Below are positions 26,047 to 35,472 of a DNA stretch of 57,944 nucleotides, one piece after another; position 1 is the stretch's first letter; every line of letters begins with the position of its first letter. The position numbers were made by a program, and so were the translations under genes. A model generated the notes under the pieces. It was not told where the DNA came from. It worked only from the letters and a program-made list of their open reading frames with translations, and did no database searches. Source of the DNA: Phycisphaerales bacterium (lineage in GTDB: Bacteria > Planctomycetota > Phycisphaerae > Tepidisphaerales > Tepidisphaeraceae); assembly GCA_028291615.1 (NCBI GenBank), contig JAQGHM010000063.1:1-57944 (forward strand). The letters are read 5' to 3'.

Positions 26047-27732
26047 TCACTCGAAGTCCGCTCCCGCGAGATCAAGCTTAAAGATCGTCCCCTCATACCC
26101 CACGACGTACAGCGCGCCGTGTTCATCGCGCCCGAACGACACGACCCGCTCCGGCGACATGCCGATCTGCCGCACCGTTTTCAGCACGCCATTCGCATGC
26201 GTCAGGCCGAAGATCCGCCTGCTCTGGAAATCGGCGAAGAGGTAAACACCGTAGAACGGTGACTTTGGTACTGCGCGGTAGACGTACCCGCCCGTGACCG
26301 ACACGCCGTATTTCCGCCCATATGCAAACACTGGGGGTGAATATCGCTCGCCCGCCCGGCGATATTGATTTGAGAAGGGCGCGAAGCCTTCGTGGGCGTT
26401 CCAGCCGTAATTCTCTCCCTTGCGCACCATGTCCACTTCCTCATACAGATCCTGACCGACGTCGCCGACCCACAGGTCACCCGTGGCAGGGTCAAAGCTG
26501 TACCGCCAGGGTTCGCGAAGTCCGGCCGCCCAGATCTCTCGCCGCACGCCTTTGCGCCCGACAAATGGGTTATCCGGCGGCACCGCATATGCCTTTCCTT
26601 CGTCCGCGTGATCGACGTCGATCCGCAGCATCTTCCCGCGCAGCAGGCTCATGTCCTGCGCGTTCCCGTGCGGGTCCTGCTGCGGGCCGCTGTCGCCCAT
26701 TGCGATATAGAGGTAGCCATCCGGCCCGAACTCGAGGCCGCCGCCGCAATGGTTGGATGTGCTACCGTCGATCTTCAAGATCTCGCGCAATGGCGTCCCC
26801 GAATCCACCCTTAGGTCCAGCGCCGCCAACCCCTCGAACACTTGCGTTGAGAACCGGCCCTTTTCCACCGGCTGTCGAACGATAAAGTACCTGCGATTCT
26901 GGGCATACTTGGGATGGAACACGATCGCCATGATGCCATGCGCGCCCGCCATCGCCCGGCCACTGTCGAAGAATAGACTCTTCGCTTCGCCCGAGTCGCC
27001 AGGCTTTTCCAATAGCCAGACCTTGCCCGTCTCGTGCTCCACTACCGCAAACCCGCCCGCCACACCCGGCACCGGCCCGAACCAGACCGGGTGGGTGAAC
27101 TTGTGTTCCGCGGAGTGGATCGGACGCAGCACGATCGGCCGCTTTGTTTCCGCGATCAGCGGCGGCATCCCGTGTCCGATCGCAGCCGTCGCCTCTGGCG
27201 TTTTCAAGCTCGCAAGATATTCGATTAAATCCGCGAATTCCGCCGAACTCAGGCCGTTCTGCAATCCCTCGGGCATCATCGAACCCGGCGAAACGCGCCG
27301 CTCGCGAACGTCCACCGTCGCGATTCGCTTGAATTGCCCATCCGCCGCCATCAGCGTCACCGCGTCATCGGTCGATTCTTTGATGATCCCATCAAACACA
27401 TCCCCCGCGTTCGTGGTCACGATCGTCGTCGCATACCCCTCGGCGATCGTCGCCGATGGTGCCAGCACAGATTCCACCAGCTCGCGGCGGCCGAATTTGT
27501 CTCCAATCGCAAACAGATCCGGCCCGACCTTGCCACCCTTTCCATCGATCGAATGACAACGCCCGCACGCCAGGCGTTTCTCGTCCATGAACAGCAGGTT
27601 GCCGCGTGAAGCGTCCCCGCCATGCGTCATCGCGAAGGACGCGTATTGCTCTTTCGAGAGCGGCACCTGCGCCGAGACGTCCACCGCAAACAGCAGCGCC
27701 GCCACAGCGATCGGCACAAGCACGATTCTCAT
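26047..27732 (-). CDS. Secreted cytochrome c fused to a glucose/sorbosone-dehydrogenase-like propeller
   Basis: A 561-residue exported protein with a signal peptide of about 21 residues. The heme-binding motif is C56GRCH60, with a likely axial Met in PGSMMPEG near 150. From about 200 a beta-propeller of the glucose/sorbosone dehydrogenase family follows, with HGIMAIVFHPKYAQNRRYFI, GGLEFGPDGYLYIAMGDSGP and AAGLREPWRYSFDPATGDLW. It probably oxidises a sugar or alcohol and passes electrons to the fused heme. It starts one base after the stop of the flavoprotein gene (TGAATG), so the two are one operon. Confidence 0.87.
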   Translation of the reverse strand: MRIVLVPIAVAALLFAVDVSAQVPLSKEQYASFAMTHGGDASRGNLLFMDEKRLACGRCHSIDGKGGKVGPDLFAIGDKFGRRELVESVLAPSATIAEGYATTIVTTNAGDVFDGIIKESTDDAVTLMAADGQFKRIATVDVRERRVSPGSMMPEGLQNGLSSAEFADLIEYLASLKTPEATAAIGHGMPPLIAETKRPIVLRPIHSAEHKFTHPVWFGPVPGVAGGFAVVEHETGKVWLLEKPGDSGEAKSLFFDSGRAMAGAHGIMAIVFHPKYAQNRRYFIVRQPVEKGRFSTQVFEGLAALDLRVDSGTPLREILKIDGSTSNHCGGGLEFGPDGYLYIAMGDSGPQQDPHGNAQDMSLLRGKMLRIDVDHADEGKAYAVPPDNPFVGRKGVRREIWAAGLREPWRYSFDPATGDLWVGDVGQDLYEEVDMVRKGENYGWNAHEGFAPFSNQYRRAGERYSPPVFAYGRKYGVSVTGGYVYRAVPKSPFYGVYLFADFQSRRIFGLTHANGVLKTVRQIGMSPERVVSFGRDEHGALYVVGYEGTIFKLDLAGADFE

Positions 27733-28746
27733 TCAGCTCTCCGGATTCGCGTAAACCACATCCGCCACCGTCTCTCGCCGTCCGGTCAAATGCGCGACGA
27801 TCCGCTCCACATGCACGTGCCCGTTCTCAATGAAGGTCTCATACTTGTCCTGCGTCCCACCCACGACCGTGCCGCAGAGGTAGACGCCGGGCACGTTCGT
27901 CTCCATCGTCCGTGCGTCATATGCCGGCGTTTCGCGCGCCCCCTGCAAGTCCACCCCCGCCATCCGGCAGAGCGACATATCCGCCACGTAGCCGATCTGC
28001 GGCACGACGAAATCCGCTTCGACGTTCTCGCCGCTCGAAAGCCGCACGTGCGTCGGCGTGATCGCGGTCACGCACGTGTTCGCGTACGCCTTGATCGCCC
28101 CCGACTTCATCAACCCGGTAATCTCCGGCAGCAACCAATACTTGATCGACTTCCCCGGCAATTCCGCGCTGCGATAGGAGAGCGACACACGCGCCCCGGC
28201 CTGATGAAACCGCAGCGCCGTCTCGACCGCCGAATTCTTCCCGCCCACCACCAGCACGCGGGTGCCGAAGTAATCGTGCGGATCGCGCCAATGCGGGTGA
28301 ACGTGCGGCAGGTTCTCACCCGGCACACCGAGCGTCCGCGGCCGCGCCGTGCCGCCGGTCGCCAGCACGATCCGTTTCATTCGGTGATCCCGCTCCGCGC
28401 CCGCGGGCCGCGTCGTCAGCGTAAAACCTTCGGACCCATCTCGTTCGATCGCCACCACCGGCTCGTACGTATTGATCGTCAAGCCGAACTGCTGCACCAC
28501 CGTGCGCAGGTACGTTAGGTATTGTTCGCGCGTTGCCTTGCCCTGATCCGGCGTCTGCAGCGGGACCCCGGCGACCGCGATCCGATCGTTCGACGAAAAA
28601 AACCGCGTCTGCGGCGGAAACCATGAGATCGTGTATCCGATCTGACACGCATCAAACTGCACGAACGAGATCCCCGCGCGCTGCAGCGCCACCGCAAGCT
28701 CGATTCCTAATGGCCCCGCGCCGACGATTGCCACCTCTGCATCCAT
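27733..28746 (-). CDS. FAD/NAD(P)-dependent oxidoreductase, YpdA-like
   Basis: A 337-residue two-dinucleotide-fold flavoprotein. The FAD motif VAIVGAGPLGIELAVALQRA is at the N-terminus and the NAD(P) motif VLVVGGKNSAVETALR is in the middle. GVYLCGTVVGG closes the FAD site. It matches the YpdA/BdrA family (putative bacillithiol disulfide reductase), which lacks a CxxC pair, as here. GGGAG lies nine bases before the ATG. Planctomycetes are not generally known for bacillithiol, so the substrate may differ. It is translated just upstream of the cytochrome gene, which suggests a redox partnership. Confidence 0.8.
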   Translation of the reverse strand: MDAEVAIVGAGPLGIELAVALQRAGISFVQFDACQIGYTISWFPPQTRFFSSNDRIAVAGVPLQTPDQGKATREQYLTYLRTVVQQFGLTINTYEPVVAIERDGSEGFTLTTRPAGAERDHRMKRIVLATGGTARPRTLGVPGENLPHVHPHWRDPHDYFGTRVLVVGGKNSAVETALRFHQAGARVSLSYRSAELPGKSIKYWLLPEITGLMKSGAIKAYANTCVTAITPTHVRLSSGENVEADFVVPQIGYVADMSLCRMAGVDLQGARETPAYDARTMETNVPGVYLCGTVVGGTQDKYETFIENGHVHVERIVAHLTGRRETVADVVYANPES

Positions 28747-28772
28747 GAACCTGCTCCCGTGCAAGACCGGCG

Positions 28773-28778
28773 ATTATA
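28773..28778 (-). promoter_or_regulatory. Candidate -10 element for the flavoprotein operon
   Basis: A perfect TATAAT on the minus strand lies 27 bases before the ATG at 28746, in the divergent gap with the miaE-like gene. The -35 region at 17 bases upstream (CAAGAG) is poor; TTGCAA is present at a 20-base spacing. Confidence 0.35.
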
Positions 28779-28838
28779 GACACGCCGACGCACCGCTCTT
28801 GCAAAAACCCCAGCGCCACCGGATATCCATCCGCAATC

Positions 28839-29450
28839 ATGCGCGAAGCAGACCTTCCCCTCCACTACAAGACCCCCGCCACCTGGGCCGCCGCCGTCCT
28901 CGCCCAACCCTTGGAGCTCCTCAATGACCACGCCCATCTCGAAAAGAAAGCTGCGGCCAACGCGCTCGAGCTGCTCAACCGCTGGCCCGAGCCGAGCCCA
29001 CCGGAGAATTGGGTCGCGGCCATGACGGCGGTGGCGCGGGACGAGGTCGAGCATCTTGCCGTCGTCTGCCGCCTGCTCGCCCGTCGAGGCGGTCGCCTCA
29101 CCAAATCGCACGCCAACCCCTACGCCAGCGCGCTGCACAAACTTGTCCGCCGCGGCCAGGGCACCAGTGAACTGGTAGATCGCCTGATGATCTCCAGCCT
29201 GATCGAAGCCCGCTCGTGCGAACGCTTCGCGTTGCTCGGTGAGGCTTGCGAAGATCCCGAGCTGCCAAAACTCTACAAGGGCCTCTGGGCCAGTGAGCAC
29301 GGCCACTACAAAACCTTCCTCCAACTCGCCGAACAGCTCCAACCGGCAGAGCAAGTCGCCAAGCGCTGGCAGGACATGCTCGACAACGAATCTGAGATCA
29401 TCCAACGCCAGCCCCCTGGCCCCAGAATGCACAGTAGCGCCGAAAAGTGA
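28839..29450 (+). CDS. miaE: tRNA-(ms2io6A37) hydroxylase (MiaE-like diiron protein)
   Basis: A 203-residue four-helix diiron protein. Candidate ligands are Glu35 (HAHLEKK), Glu69 and His72 (RDEVEHL), Glu123 (IEARSCERF), and Glu153 and His156 (SEHGHY). The pattern and length fit MiaE, which hydroxylates the isopentenyl group of ms2i6A at tRNA position 37. No miaA or miaB is in the window. It is divergent from the flavoprotein gene. Confidence 0.85.
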   Translation: MREADLPLHYKTPATWAAAVLAQPLELLNDHAHLEKKAAANALELLNRWPEPSPPENWVAAMTAVARDEVEHLAVVCRLLARRGGRLTKSHANPYASALHKLVRRGQGTSELVDRLMISSLIEARSCERFALLGEACEDPELPKLYKGLWASEHGHYKTFLQLAEQLQPAEQVAKRWQDMLDNESEIIQRQPPGPRMHSSAEK

Positions 29451-29534
29451 CCGGCTCGCGCGAAAACCCCCATCCTCTCATCATTTTCCCCTCGCTCGGG
29501 TATAACGCTAAATTAGCACAAGGAGACCGCCGCC

Positions 29535-30593
29535 ATGAAACCACTCGCCGCTCTCGCCCTCATCGCATTATTCCTCTCCCCCCTCGCCCACGCCGCCGAC
29601 CCCCAGCAATGGGTCACCTACCAAGGCCAGGGCGACGGCCCCGGCAAAGGGAAGCAGATCGTCCTGATCTCCGGCGATGAAGAATATCGCTCCGAAGAGG
29701 TCATGCCCCAACTCGGCAAGATCCTCGCGCAGCGCCACGGCTTCAAGTGCACCGTTCTCTTCGCGATCGATCCGGCCAATGGCGAGATCAATCCCAACTA
29801 CGGCAAGAACATCCCCGGCCTCGAGGCCCTCGACTCAGCCGACCTGATGATCATCCTCACGCGCTTCCGCGCGCTGCCCGATGACCAGATGAAGCACTTC
29901 GACGATTTCCTCAAGGCCGGCAAACCCGTCATCGGCCTCCGCACCGCCACCCACGCCTTCAGCGGTTTGAAGGGACAATATGAGACCTACAACTGGGGCT
30001 ACAAGGGCTCGGAAAAAGAATGGACGCAAGGCTTCGGCCGCTTGGTCCTGGGTGAAACCTGGATCAATCATCACGGCTCGCACATGAACGACGCGACGCG
30101 CGGCATCTTCGCGGAAGGCGCCAAGGACAGCCCCCTGCTCAACGGCATAAAAGACGGCGAAATCTGGGGGCCGACCGACGTCTACGGCGTTCGCCTGCCG
30201 CTCCCCGGCGACGCCAAGCCGATCCTCCTGGGCCAGGTGCTCAAGCGCAAAGGCGCTAAAAAGGACGCCGTCGAGGACCCCTTCTACGGAATGACCCCCG
30301 ACGATCAACCCGCCGCCGACGATAAAAAGAACGACCCCATGATGCCCATCGCCTGGACCAAATCATATCAGCTTCCCGGCGGCAAACCGGGCAAGTCGTT
30401 CACCACCACGATGGGTTCTTCGACCGACCTCGCCAACGAACCGCTTCGCCGGCTCCTCGTCAATGCCGCCTATTCCCTCCTGGACTTGAAAGTCCCCGAG
30501 AAGGCCGACGTCACCCTCGTCGGCGAATTCAAACCCAGCGCCTATCGCGGAAACGGCTACAAAAAGGGTATGAAGCCCGACGACTTCAAATAA
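29535..30593 (+). CDS. Secreted ThuA-like domain protein
   Basis: A 352-residue protein with a signal peptide of about 20 residues. The ThuA fold (class I glutamine amidotransferase-like) is seen in KQIVLISGDEEYRSEEVMPQ, DLMIILTRFRALPDDQMKHF, GKPVIGLRTATHAFSG and VLGETWINHHGSHMND. The usual GATase cysteine is not evident, as in most ThuA proteins. In planctomycetes such proteins often accompany sugar-dehydrogenase or heme proteins; the function is unknown. AAGGAG is nine bases before the ATG. It lies in a plus-strand series with the prepilin-like gene. Confidence 0.87.
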   Translation: MKPLAALALIALFLSPLAHAADPQQWVTYQGQGDGPGKGKQIVLISGDEEYRSEEVMPQLGKILAQRHGFKCTVLFAIDPANGEINPNYGKNIPGLEALDSADLMIILTRFRALPDDQMKHFDDFLKAGKPVIGLRTATHAFSGLKGQYETYNWGYKGSEKEWTQGFGRLVLGETWINHHGSHMNDATRGIFAEGAKDSPLLNGIKDGEIWGPTDVYGVRLPLPGDAKPILLGQVLKRKGAKKDAVEDPFYGMTPDDQPAADDKKNDPMMPIAWTKSYQLPGGKPGKSFTTTMGSSTDLANEPLRRLLVNAAYSLLDLKVPEKADVTLVGEFKPSAYRGNGYKKGMKPDDFK

Positions 30594-30620
30594 CTTCCGC
30601 GATTACACGTTCTCATCCCC

Positions 30621-31274
30621 ATGCGACGCCGCATCGCCTTCACCCTCGTCGAGCTCTTAGTGGTCATCGGCACCATCGCGCTGCTGATTGCCATCCTCCT
30701 GCCCGCGCTGAGCAAGGCCCGCCGGCAATCGATCACCGTCAAGTGTCTCAGCAACCTCCGCCAGGTCGGTAACGCCATGGCCATGTACGTCCCCGAGTAC
30801 AGGGGCTACTGCCCCGGCCCCTGCCTGCGCGGACAGTTCATCAAGTACAACCAGGGCAGCGACTCCCTCTCGCGCTACCTCGCCGTCTACGTCAACCGCC
30901 CGCAACCCTCCGCCGTCACCGAGATCAACCCCGTCTTCATGTGCCCCGGCGTCGAGCTCGATGCCACCCACCCCTACGACTATGTCATCTACGTGACCGT
31001 CTCCAACCCGCCCAATAACTACGCCGAACTATTCGGCTACCCCGCCGTCGATAACACCCCGATGAAGACTCCGCAAAAAATCACCCGGGTCAAAAATGCC
31101 TCCGAAGAACCGATGCTCGAAGAACTCGACCTCATCAAAAAAGCCGTCAAATATCCTGAGGCCGAGTGGACCTACGTCCCCGCCGCCCCCCCGCACGGCC
31201 AACGCGGCAAACAATCCCGCCGCAACCTCCTCTACTGGGACGGCCACGCCGCCACCGTAGACGAAACTCCGTGA
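30621..31274 (+). CDS. Prepilin-like protein with N-terminal methylation motif
   Basis: A 217-residue protein starting MRRRIA then FTLVELLVVIGTIALLIAIL, the type IV pilin/pseudopilin cleavage and transmembrane helix (cleavage expected after Ala6). The rest has features of the large planctomycete families of such proteins: KCLSNLRQVGNAMAMYVPEY near the helix and a C-terminal NLLYWDGHA loop. It is probably processed by a prepilin peptidase and displayed on the cell surface or part of a secretion pseudopilus. Specific role unknown. Confidence 0.88.
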   Translation: MRRRIAFTLVELLVVIGTIALLIAILLPALSKARRQSITVKCLSNLRQVGNAMAMYVPEYRGYCPGPCLRGQFIKYNQGSDSLSRYLAVYVNRPQPSAVTEINPVFMCPGVELDATHPYDYVIYVTVSNPPNNYAELFGYPAVDNTPMKTPQKITRVKNASEEPMLEELDLIKKAVKYPEAEWTYVPAAPPHGQRGKQSRRNLLYWDGHAATVDETP

Positions 31275-31414
31275 GGTGTGCCCTTCATTAACTTGCTGAT
31301 CATCCCGCCCCGCCCGCCACGCCCGCCACAAAATAGCCCTAGGCGCACCTCCATCCCATCGCCTAAATTCGTGCAAGACCCGCTCGCCTCTATCAATCAA
31401 AGGGAACCCCGCGC

Positions 31415-33064
31415 ATGAATCCAACCACCGCCACAATCGAATCACTCGAACCCCGCACCCTCCTCTCCGCCGGTGACCTCGACCCCACCTTCGGCGCCCA
31501 CGGCGTCGTCGTCTTCCCCGACATCGTCGCCCCCGTCGTCGGACTCGCCACCCAGTCCGATGGCAAATTCGTCCTCGCCAACCACACCACCGTCTATCGC
31601 TTCCGCGCTGACGGCACGCTCGACCGATCCTTCGGCCACCGCGGTCACGTCACCCCCGGCTTCACCCTCTACGGCCTCGGCATCGATCACAGTGGCCGCA
31701 TCGCGGTCGGGGGCGGAACCGACGATTTTAAATGGGCCGCCGCGCGCTATAAGCCGGACGGCACTCCCGACACCGCCTTCAACGGCACCGGCCAGATCAT
31801 CACCCACGTCAACGGCAACAACGACGAACGCGCAACCGTCATGGCCCTCCAGCCCGACGGCAAGATCATCGTCGGCGGCACCCAGTTCAATGGTAATAAC
31901 GACGAGGCCCTCGGCTTCGACTACAACGCCGTCGCGGTCCGTTTCAACGTCAACGGCGCCGTCGACACGTCTTTCGGCAACGGCGGCGAGGCGTTCGATT
32001 TCGGGGGCGTCAACGTCTTCAGCACCGTCAACGCCATCGCCCTTTCCCCCGCCGGCGACGTCGCCCTCGCCGGCCGCTTCGACGGCGGCCAGTCCATCCA
32101 CGACAAGATATTCGAAGTTGTTAACTCAAGCGGCCTTTCCATCGCGCGTACCCCCGTCGGCGAAGACCCCGGTTTCTACTCCAGCTACCGCGCCGCCGCC
32201 TTCCGCCCCGACGGCGTCCGCGTACTGGCTGACGAGGACGAAGGCAACTCCGACCTCTTCTTCAACAATCAACGCATTCCAATCTTCTTCGATCCCCTGA
32301 AGGCCAGCACGCCCTCCGACGAAAAGATCAACGCGATCGTCACCACCGCCGACAACAAAACGCTCATCGCCGGCGCAACCCACGGCCTGGGCCTCATTCG
32401 CTTTAACCCCAACGGCACGCCCGACGCCACCTTCGGCTTCGGCGGCACGGCCAACATCCTGATCAATCGAAAAAAGGCCCAGTGGATCGACAAGCTCGCG
32501 CTCCTCCCCAATGGCGACTACCTCGCCGCCGGCACCCTCGGCGCCTCGATCGCCGACGGCCGCGACAACGGCGCAGTCTTCGTCACCCACATCACCGGCG
32601 GCGCCCACACCGTCGGCGCACTCCCGCCCCGCGCGCAAATCACATTCCCCGGCCCCCCGTATACCGGCGCCTCCACCTACACGTTCACCATCACCTACGC
32701 CGCCGAAGAATCCATCGACCCCGCAACGCTGGACGGCCGCGACATCCGCGTGATCGGCCCGGGCGGCTACAGCGTCCTCGCCCGCCTCATCCAAAACGAC
32801 TCGACCAACGCCGGCCAGCAACGCTTCGCCACCTACGAAATCGACGCCCCCGGCGGCACGTGGAACCGCGCCGACAACGGCCACTACATCGTCTACCTCC
32901 GCCCCAACCAGGTCAGCGACAACCGCGGCCGCCCCTGCCCCGCGCAGATCCTGGGCGGCTTCAAAGTCCACATCCCCAGAACCACCGCGGCCACCCCCGC
33001 CATCGCGCGCGCCATCACCCAACCACAAATCTCCCGCAAAAGAAACGACCTCTTCGACGCCTGA
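31415..33064 (+). CDS. LEPR-motif exported protein with delta-60 repeats
   Basis: A 549-residue protein. There is no classical signal peptide; instead residues 8-18 read ESLEPRTLLSA, the N-terminal LEPR-x-LL sorting motif typical of planctomycete surface proteins. Repeats of the delta-60 type follow: GDLDPTFGAHGVVVF, GTLDRSFGHRGHV, GTPDTAFNGTGQIIT, GAVDTSFGNGGEAF and GTPDATFGFGGTANIL, consistent with a beta-propeller. The last about 140 residues are a separate beta-rich region. AAAGGG precedes the ATG. It is probably cell-surface or extracellular. Ligand unknown. Confidence 0.87.
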   Translation: MNPTTATIESLEPRTLLSAGDLDPTFGAHGVVVFPDIVAPVVGLATQSDGKFVLANHTTVYRFRADGTLDRSFGHRGHVTPGFTLYGLGIDHSGRIAVGGGTDDFKWAAARYKPDGTPDTAFNGTGQIITHVNGNNDERATVMALQPDGKIIVGGTQFNGNNDEALGFDYNAVAVRFNVNGAVDTSFGNGGEAFDFGGVNVFSTVNAIALSPAGDVALAGRFDGGQSIHDKIFEVVNSSGLSIARTPVGEDPGFYSSYRAAAFRPDGVRVLADEDEGNSDLFFNNQRIPIFFDPLKASTPSDEKINAIVTTADNKTLIAGATHGLGLIRFNPNGTPDATFGFGGTANILINRKKAQWIDKLALLPNGDYLAAGTLGASIADGRDNGAVFVTHITGGAHTVGALPPRAQITFPGPPYTGASTYTFTITYAAEESIDPATLDGRDIRVIGPGGYSVLARLIQNDSTNAGQQRFATYEIDAPGGTWNRADNGHYIVYLRPNQVSDNRGRPCPAQILGGFKVHIPRTTAATPAIARAITQPQISRKRNDLFDA

Positions 33065-33238
33065 CCAACCAAAATCATCAACGCCACGCACGCTTACCGC
33101 CGGACCCCGCGTATGGGGAGGGGCGGGGGAATGCTTGATCCAACTCATCCCTAGTTGCATCTTCTAAGGCGGCCACGCCATACCCCGCGAGAATATCGTT
33201 CGCGGCGTTATGATGTTCCCGACGCTGGGAAACCAACT

Positions 33239-35347
33239 ATGTCCACCTCGCCTCCCCCCAAGCTCGCCACGCTGCTGGCCTCGTTCGACGAGGCCGCCCT
33301 TGGCGCACTGGCGAGCGTGGGGCTGGTGCGGCGGGCGGCAAAGGACCTGGAGAAGTCGGCGGCAGGAATTTCTGTTGAGGGGACGGCGGACGAGGGCGTG
33401 ACCGTTACGCTGGCGGATGCGGTGGTGACGATCCCGGAGGCGGGGCCTGCGGGGGCGCGCTGCAGTTGCCCGGCGGGGGCGAGATGCCGGCACGTGGTGA
33501 TGGCAGTGTTGTATTTGCAGAAGACGCTGAGCGCTGGCACGGGGGACGGAATCGCTGAAGCGACCCAGCCGATGGTGGGGGTGGGTCCGGACGTCGAACT
33601 GATGGGGTACTCCGTCGAGGCGCTGACGAAGTTTGCGGGCAAGAAGGTGTTGCGGGATGCCTTGCGCTTGTTGGGGGCGACGCCGGAGGTGGAAATCGCG
33701 GAGGGGGCGGGCGGTGGCGCGGTCGTGCGATTCACGAATCGGAACATCGACGTGCGATTCTTCCCAGGTGGCGGGCTCGCTGGCATGGTGACCAACGCGC
33801 CCGCAAAAGAGCGGGAGCGCGTGGCGGTGGCAGCGGTGCTGGCGTATCAGCGGCGGCATGGGCTCGCGCTGGATCTGGGGGAGGAAGCGACGGCGGCGCA
33901 GGCGGCGCTCGGAGAATCGGCTTCTCCGCCGCGGTCGCGGGCTGAGATCGTGGCGTCGGCGGTGGGGCTGTTGGAGGAGATGGTGGCGGTGGGATTGTCG
34001 CACGTGTCGCCGGGGATGCGGGAGCGGCTGACGACGCTGGCAATCTCGGCGGTCGGGGCGAACCTGCCGCGGTTGTCGCTGACGTTGCGCGGGTTGGCGG
34101 AGGGCGTGCGGTTGTTCCTGGCGCGGGATGCGCAGGCGGATGCGGAGCGATTTTTCGCGGATTTGGCGCGGGCCTATGCGCTGGCTTGCGGATTGCGCGG
34201 GGATACCGTGCCGTCGCCCCACCTCGTCGGGCAGCACCGCACGCATTATGAGGAGGTGGGGTCGCTGGCGCTGCACGGGGTGGGGGCATATGCGTGGCGG
34301 ACGGCGTCGAACTACAGCGGGCTGACGGTGGTGTTCTGGGATCAGAGTGCAAAGCGTTTTAATTCGTGGTCGGAGGCGCGGCCGCGGCATCTGGCACAGG
34401 GGTTTGACCCGATCGATCGGTATCAACAGGCGGGCCCGTGGGACGGGGCGGTTTCGCCGGGACATGTGGCGACGCATCAGTTCAAGTTGAACCGGGCAAA
34501 GCGGAATGATTTCGGGCGGTTGTCCGCGGCGGCGCAGACGGGGGCGGTGCTGCTGTCGCCGACGCGGCCGATGGAGATTGACTTCGGCAATCGGCTGTTC
34601 ACCAACTGGCAGGCGCTGCGAGCGTACGCGGGACGGGCGTATCCGGTGGGGCTGGCGGCGCGAAACCCGCACGATGACATCGTGGTGCTCAAACCGTCAG
34701 CGTGGGGAGAGAAGAGTTTTGATGCGGTGACGCAGACGTTTACGTGGTGGGCGACAGACGATGTCGGCGACGTGATGGCGCTGGAACTGGCGTATTCGGA
34801 GCTGACGCAGCCGACGATCGAGGCTCTGGAGAAGATGGATGTGAAGAACGCCGGCGCGTGGGGCGTGCTGGGGCGGCTGGAATTCAAGGCGGCGGGGATG
34901 GCGGTGATGCCGGTCTCGATGTTTATCACTGCGGAGAAAGCAACGGAATTGGCGGTGGTAAATCCGGGGCTTGATCGCGGACTCTCAAGGCGTCCGGCGG
35001 CAAGCGCGGTGACGGCGGCCGTTGATAAGGATGAAGCCGAGGCGGACGAAGAGGGAGAGTTGGAGAGCGAGAAGCCGGCGCTGATCCCCCCAGCCCTGGA
35101 GACGCGGCTGGCGTGGGTGGAGGATCGGTTGCAGGCGGTGGCGGAGCGGGGGCGGAAGTCGTTGTCGGGAGCATTAATCGATGAACTGACCGAGGCGGCC
35201 CGCGAGGCGGAGGCGGCGGGATTGGGGATGTTGTGCCAGGGATTGGAAGCGTTAGCGCGCAATCGGGGGGCGGGGGAGGTGGTGCGACTCAAATACGTTT
35301 TACAATTGCACCGGCAGGTGGGATATCGGGTGGGAGTGGAGGCTTAG
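33239..35347 (+). CDS. SWIM zinc-finger protein
   Basis: A 702-residue protein from the ATG at 33239, with GGGA nearby. The SWIM motif is Cys75-x-Cys77-x5-Cys83-x-His85 (RCSCPAGARCRHVVMAVL). Upstream about 70 residues and downstream about 600 residues, largely helical and acidic near 605-625, are not recognised. SWIM domains bind DNA or proteins; in many bacteria they neighbour MoxR-ATPase and von Willebrand proteins, which are absent here. It is convergent with the methyltransferase gene, with a long inverted repeat between them. Confidence 0.8.
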   Translation: MSTSPPPKLATLLASFDEAALGALASVGLVRRAAKDLEKSAAGISVEGTADEGVTVTLADAVVTIPEAGPAGARCSCPAGARCRHVVMAVLYLQKTLSAGTGDGIAEATQPMVGVGPDVELMGYSVEALTKFAGKKVLRDALRLLGATPEVEIAEGAGGGAVVRFTNRNIDVRFFPGGGLAGMVTNAPAKERERVAVAAVLAYQRRHGLALDLGEEATAAQAALGESASPPRSRAEIVASAVGLLEEMVAVGLSHVSPGMRERLTTLAISAVGANLPRLSLTLRGLAEGVRLFLARDAQADAERFFADLARAYALACGLRGDTVPSPHLVGQHRTHYEEVGSLALHGVGAYAWRTASNYSGLTVVFWDQSAKRFNSWSEARPRHLAQGFDPIDRYQQAGPWDGAVSPGHVATHQFKLNRAKRNDFGRLSAAAQTGAVLLSPTRPMEIDFGNRLFTNWQALRAYAGRAYPVGLAARNPHDDIVVLKPSAWGEKSFDAVTQTFTWWATDDVGDVMALELAYSELTQPTIEALEKMDVKNAGAWGVLGRLEFKAAGMAVMPVSMFITAEKATELAVVNPGLDRGLSRRPAASAVTAAVDKDEAEADEEGELESEKPALIPPALETRLAWVEDRLQAVAERGRKSLSGALIDELTEAAREAEAAGLGMLCQGLEALARNRGAGEVVRLKYVLQLHRQVGYRVGVEA

Positions 35348-35360
35348 TGCGACTCCAATG

Positions 35361-35454
35361 GTCATCCTAAGGGAGTTTTAACGACCGAAGAATCTGACTG
35401 GAAGTAGACTGGCTTTTACTACCGGTCGGATCCTTCGGAGTACCTCAGGATGAC
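35361..35454. repeat. Long imperfect inverted repeat (MITE-like hairpin)
   Basis: The ends read GTCATCCTAAGG and CCTCAGGATGAC, and inner arms GAAGAATCTGAC and GTCGGATCCTTC continue the pairing, as does a further stem CTGGAAGTAG with TACTACCGG around a short loop. The whole folds on itself across about 94 bases. Elements that start TCATCCTGAGG and contain GAAGGATC occur in several phyla (recollection). It sits between two convergent stops and could also act as a two-way terminator. Confidence 0.7.
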
Positions 35455-35472
35455 GAGGCGCGAGAGAACGCG

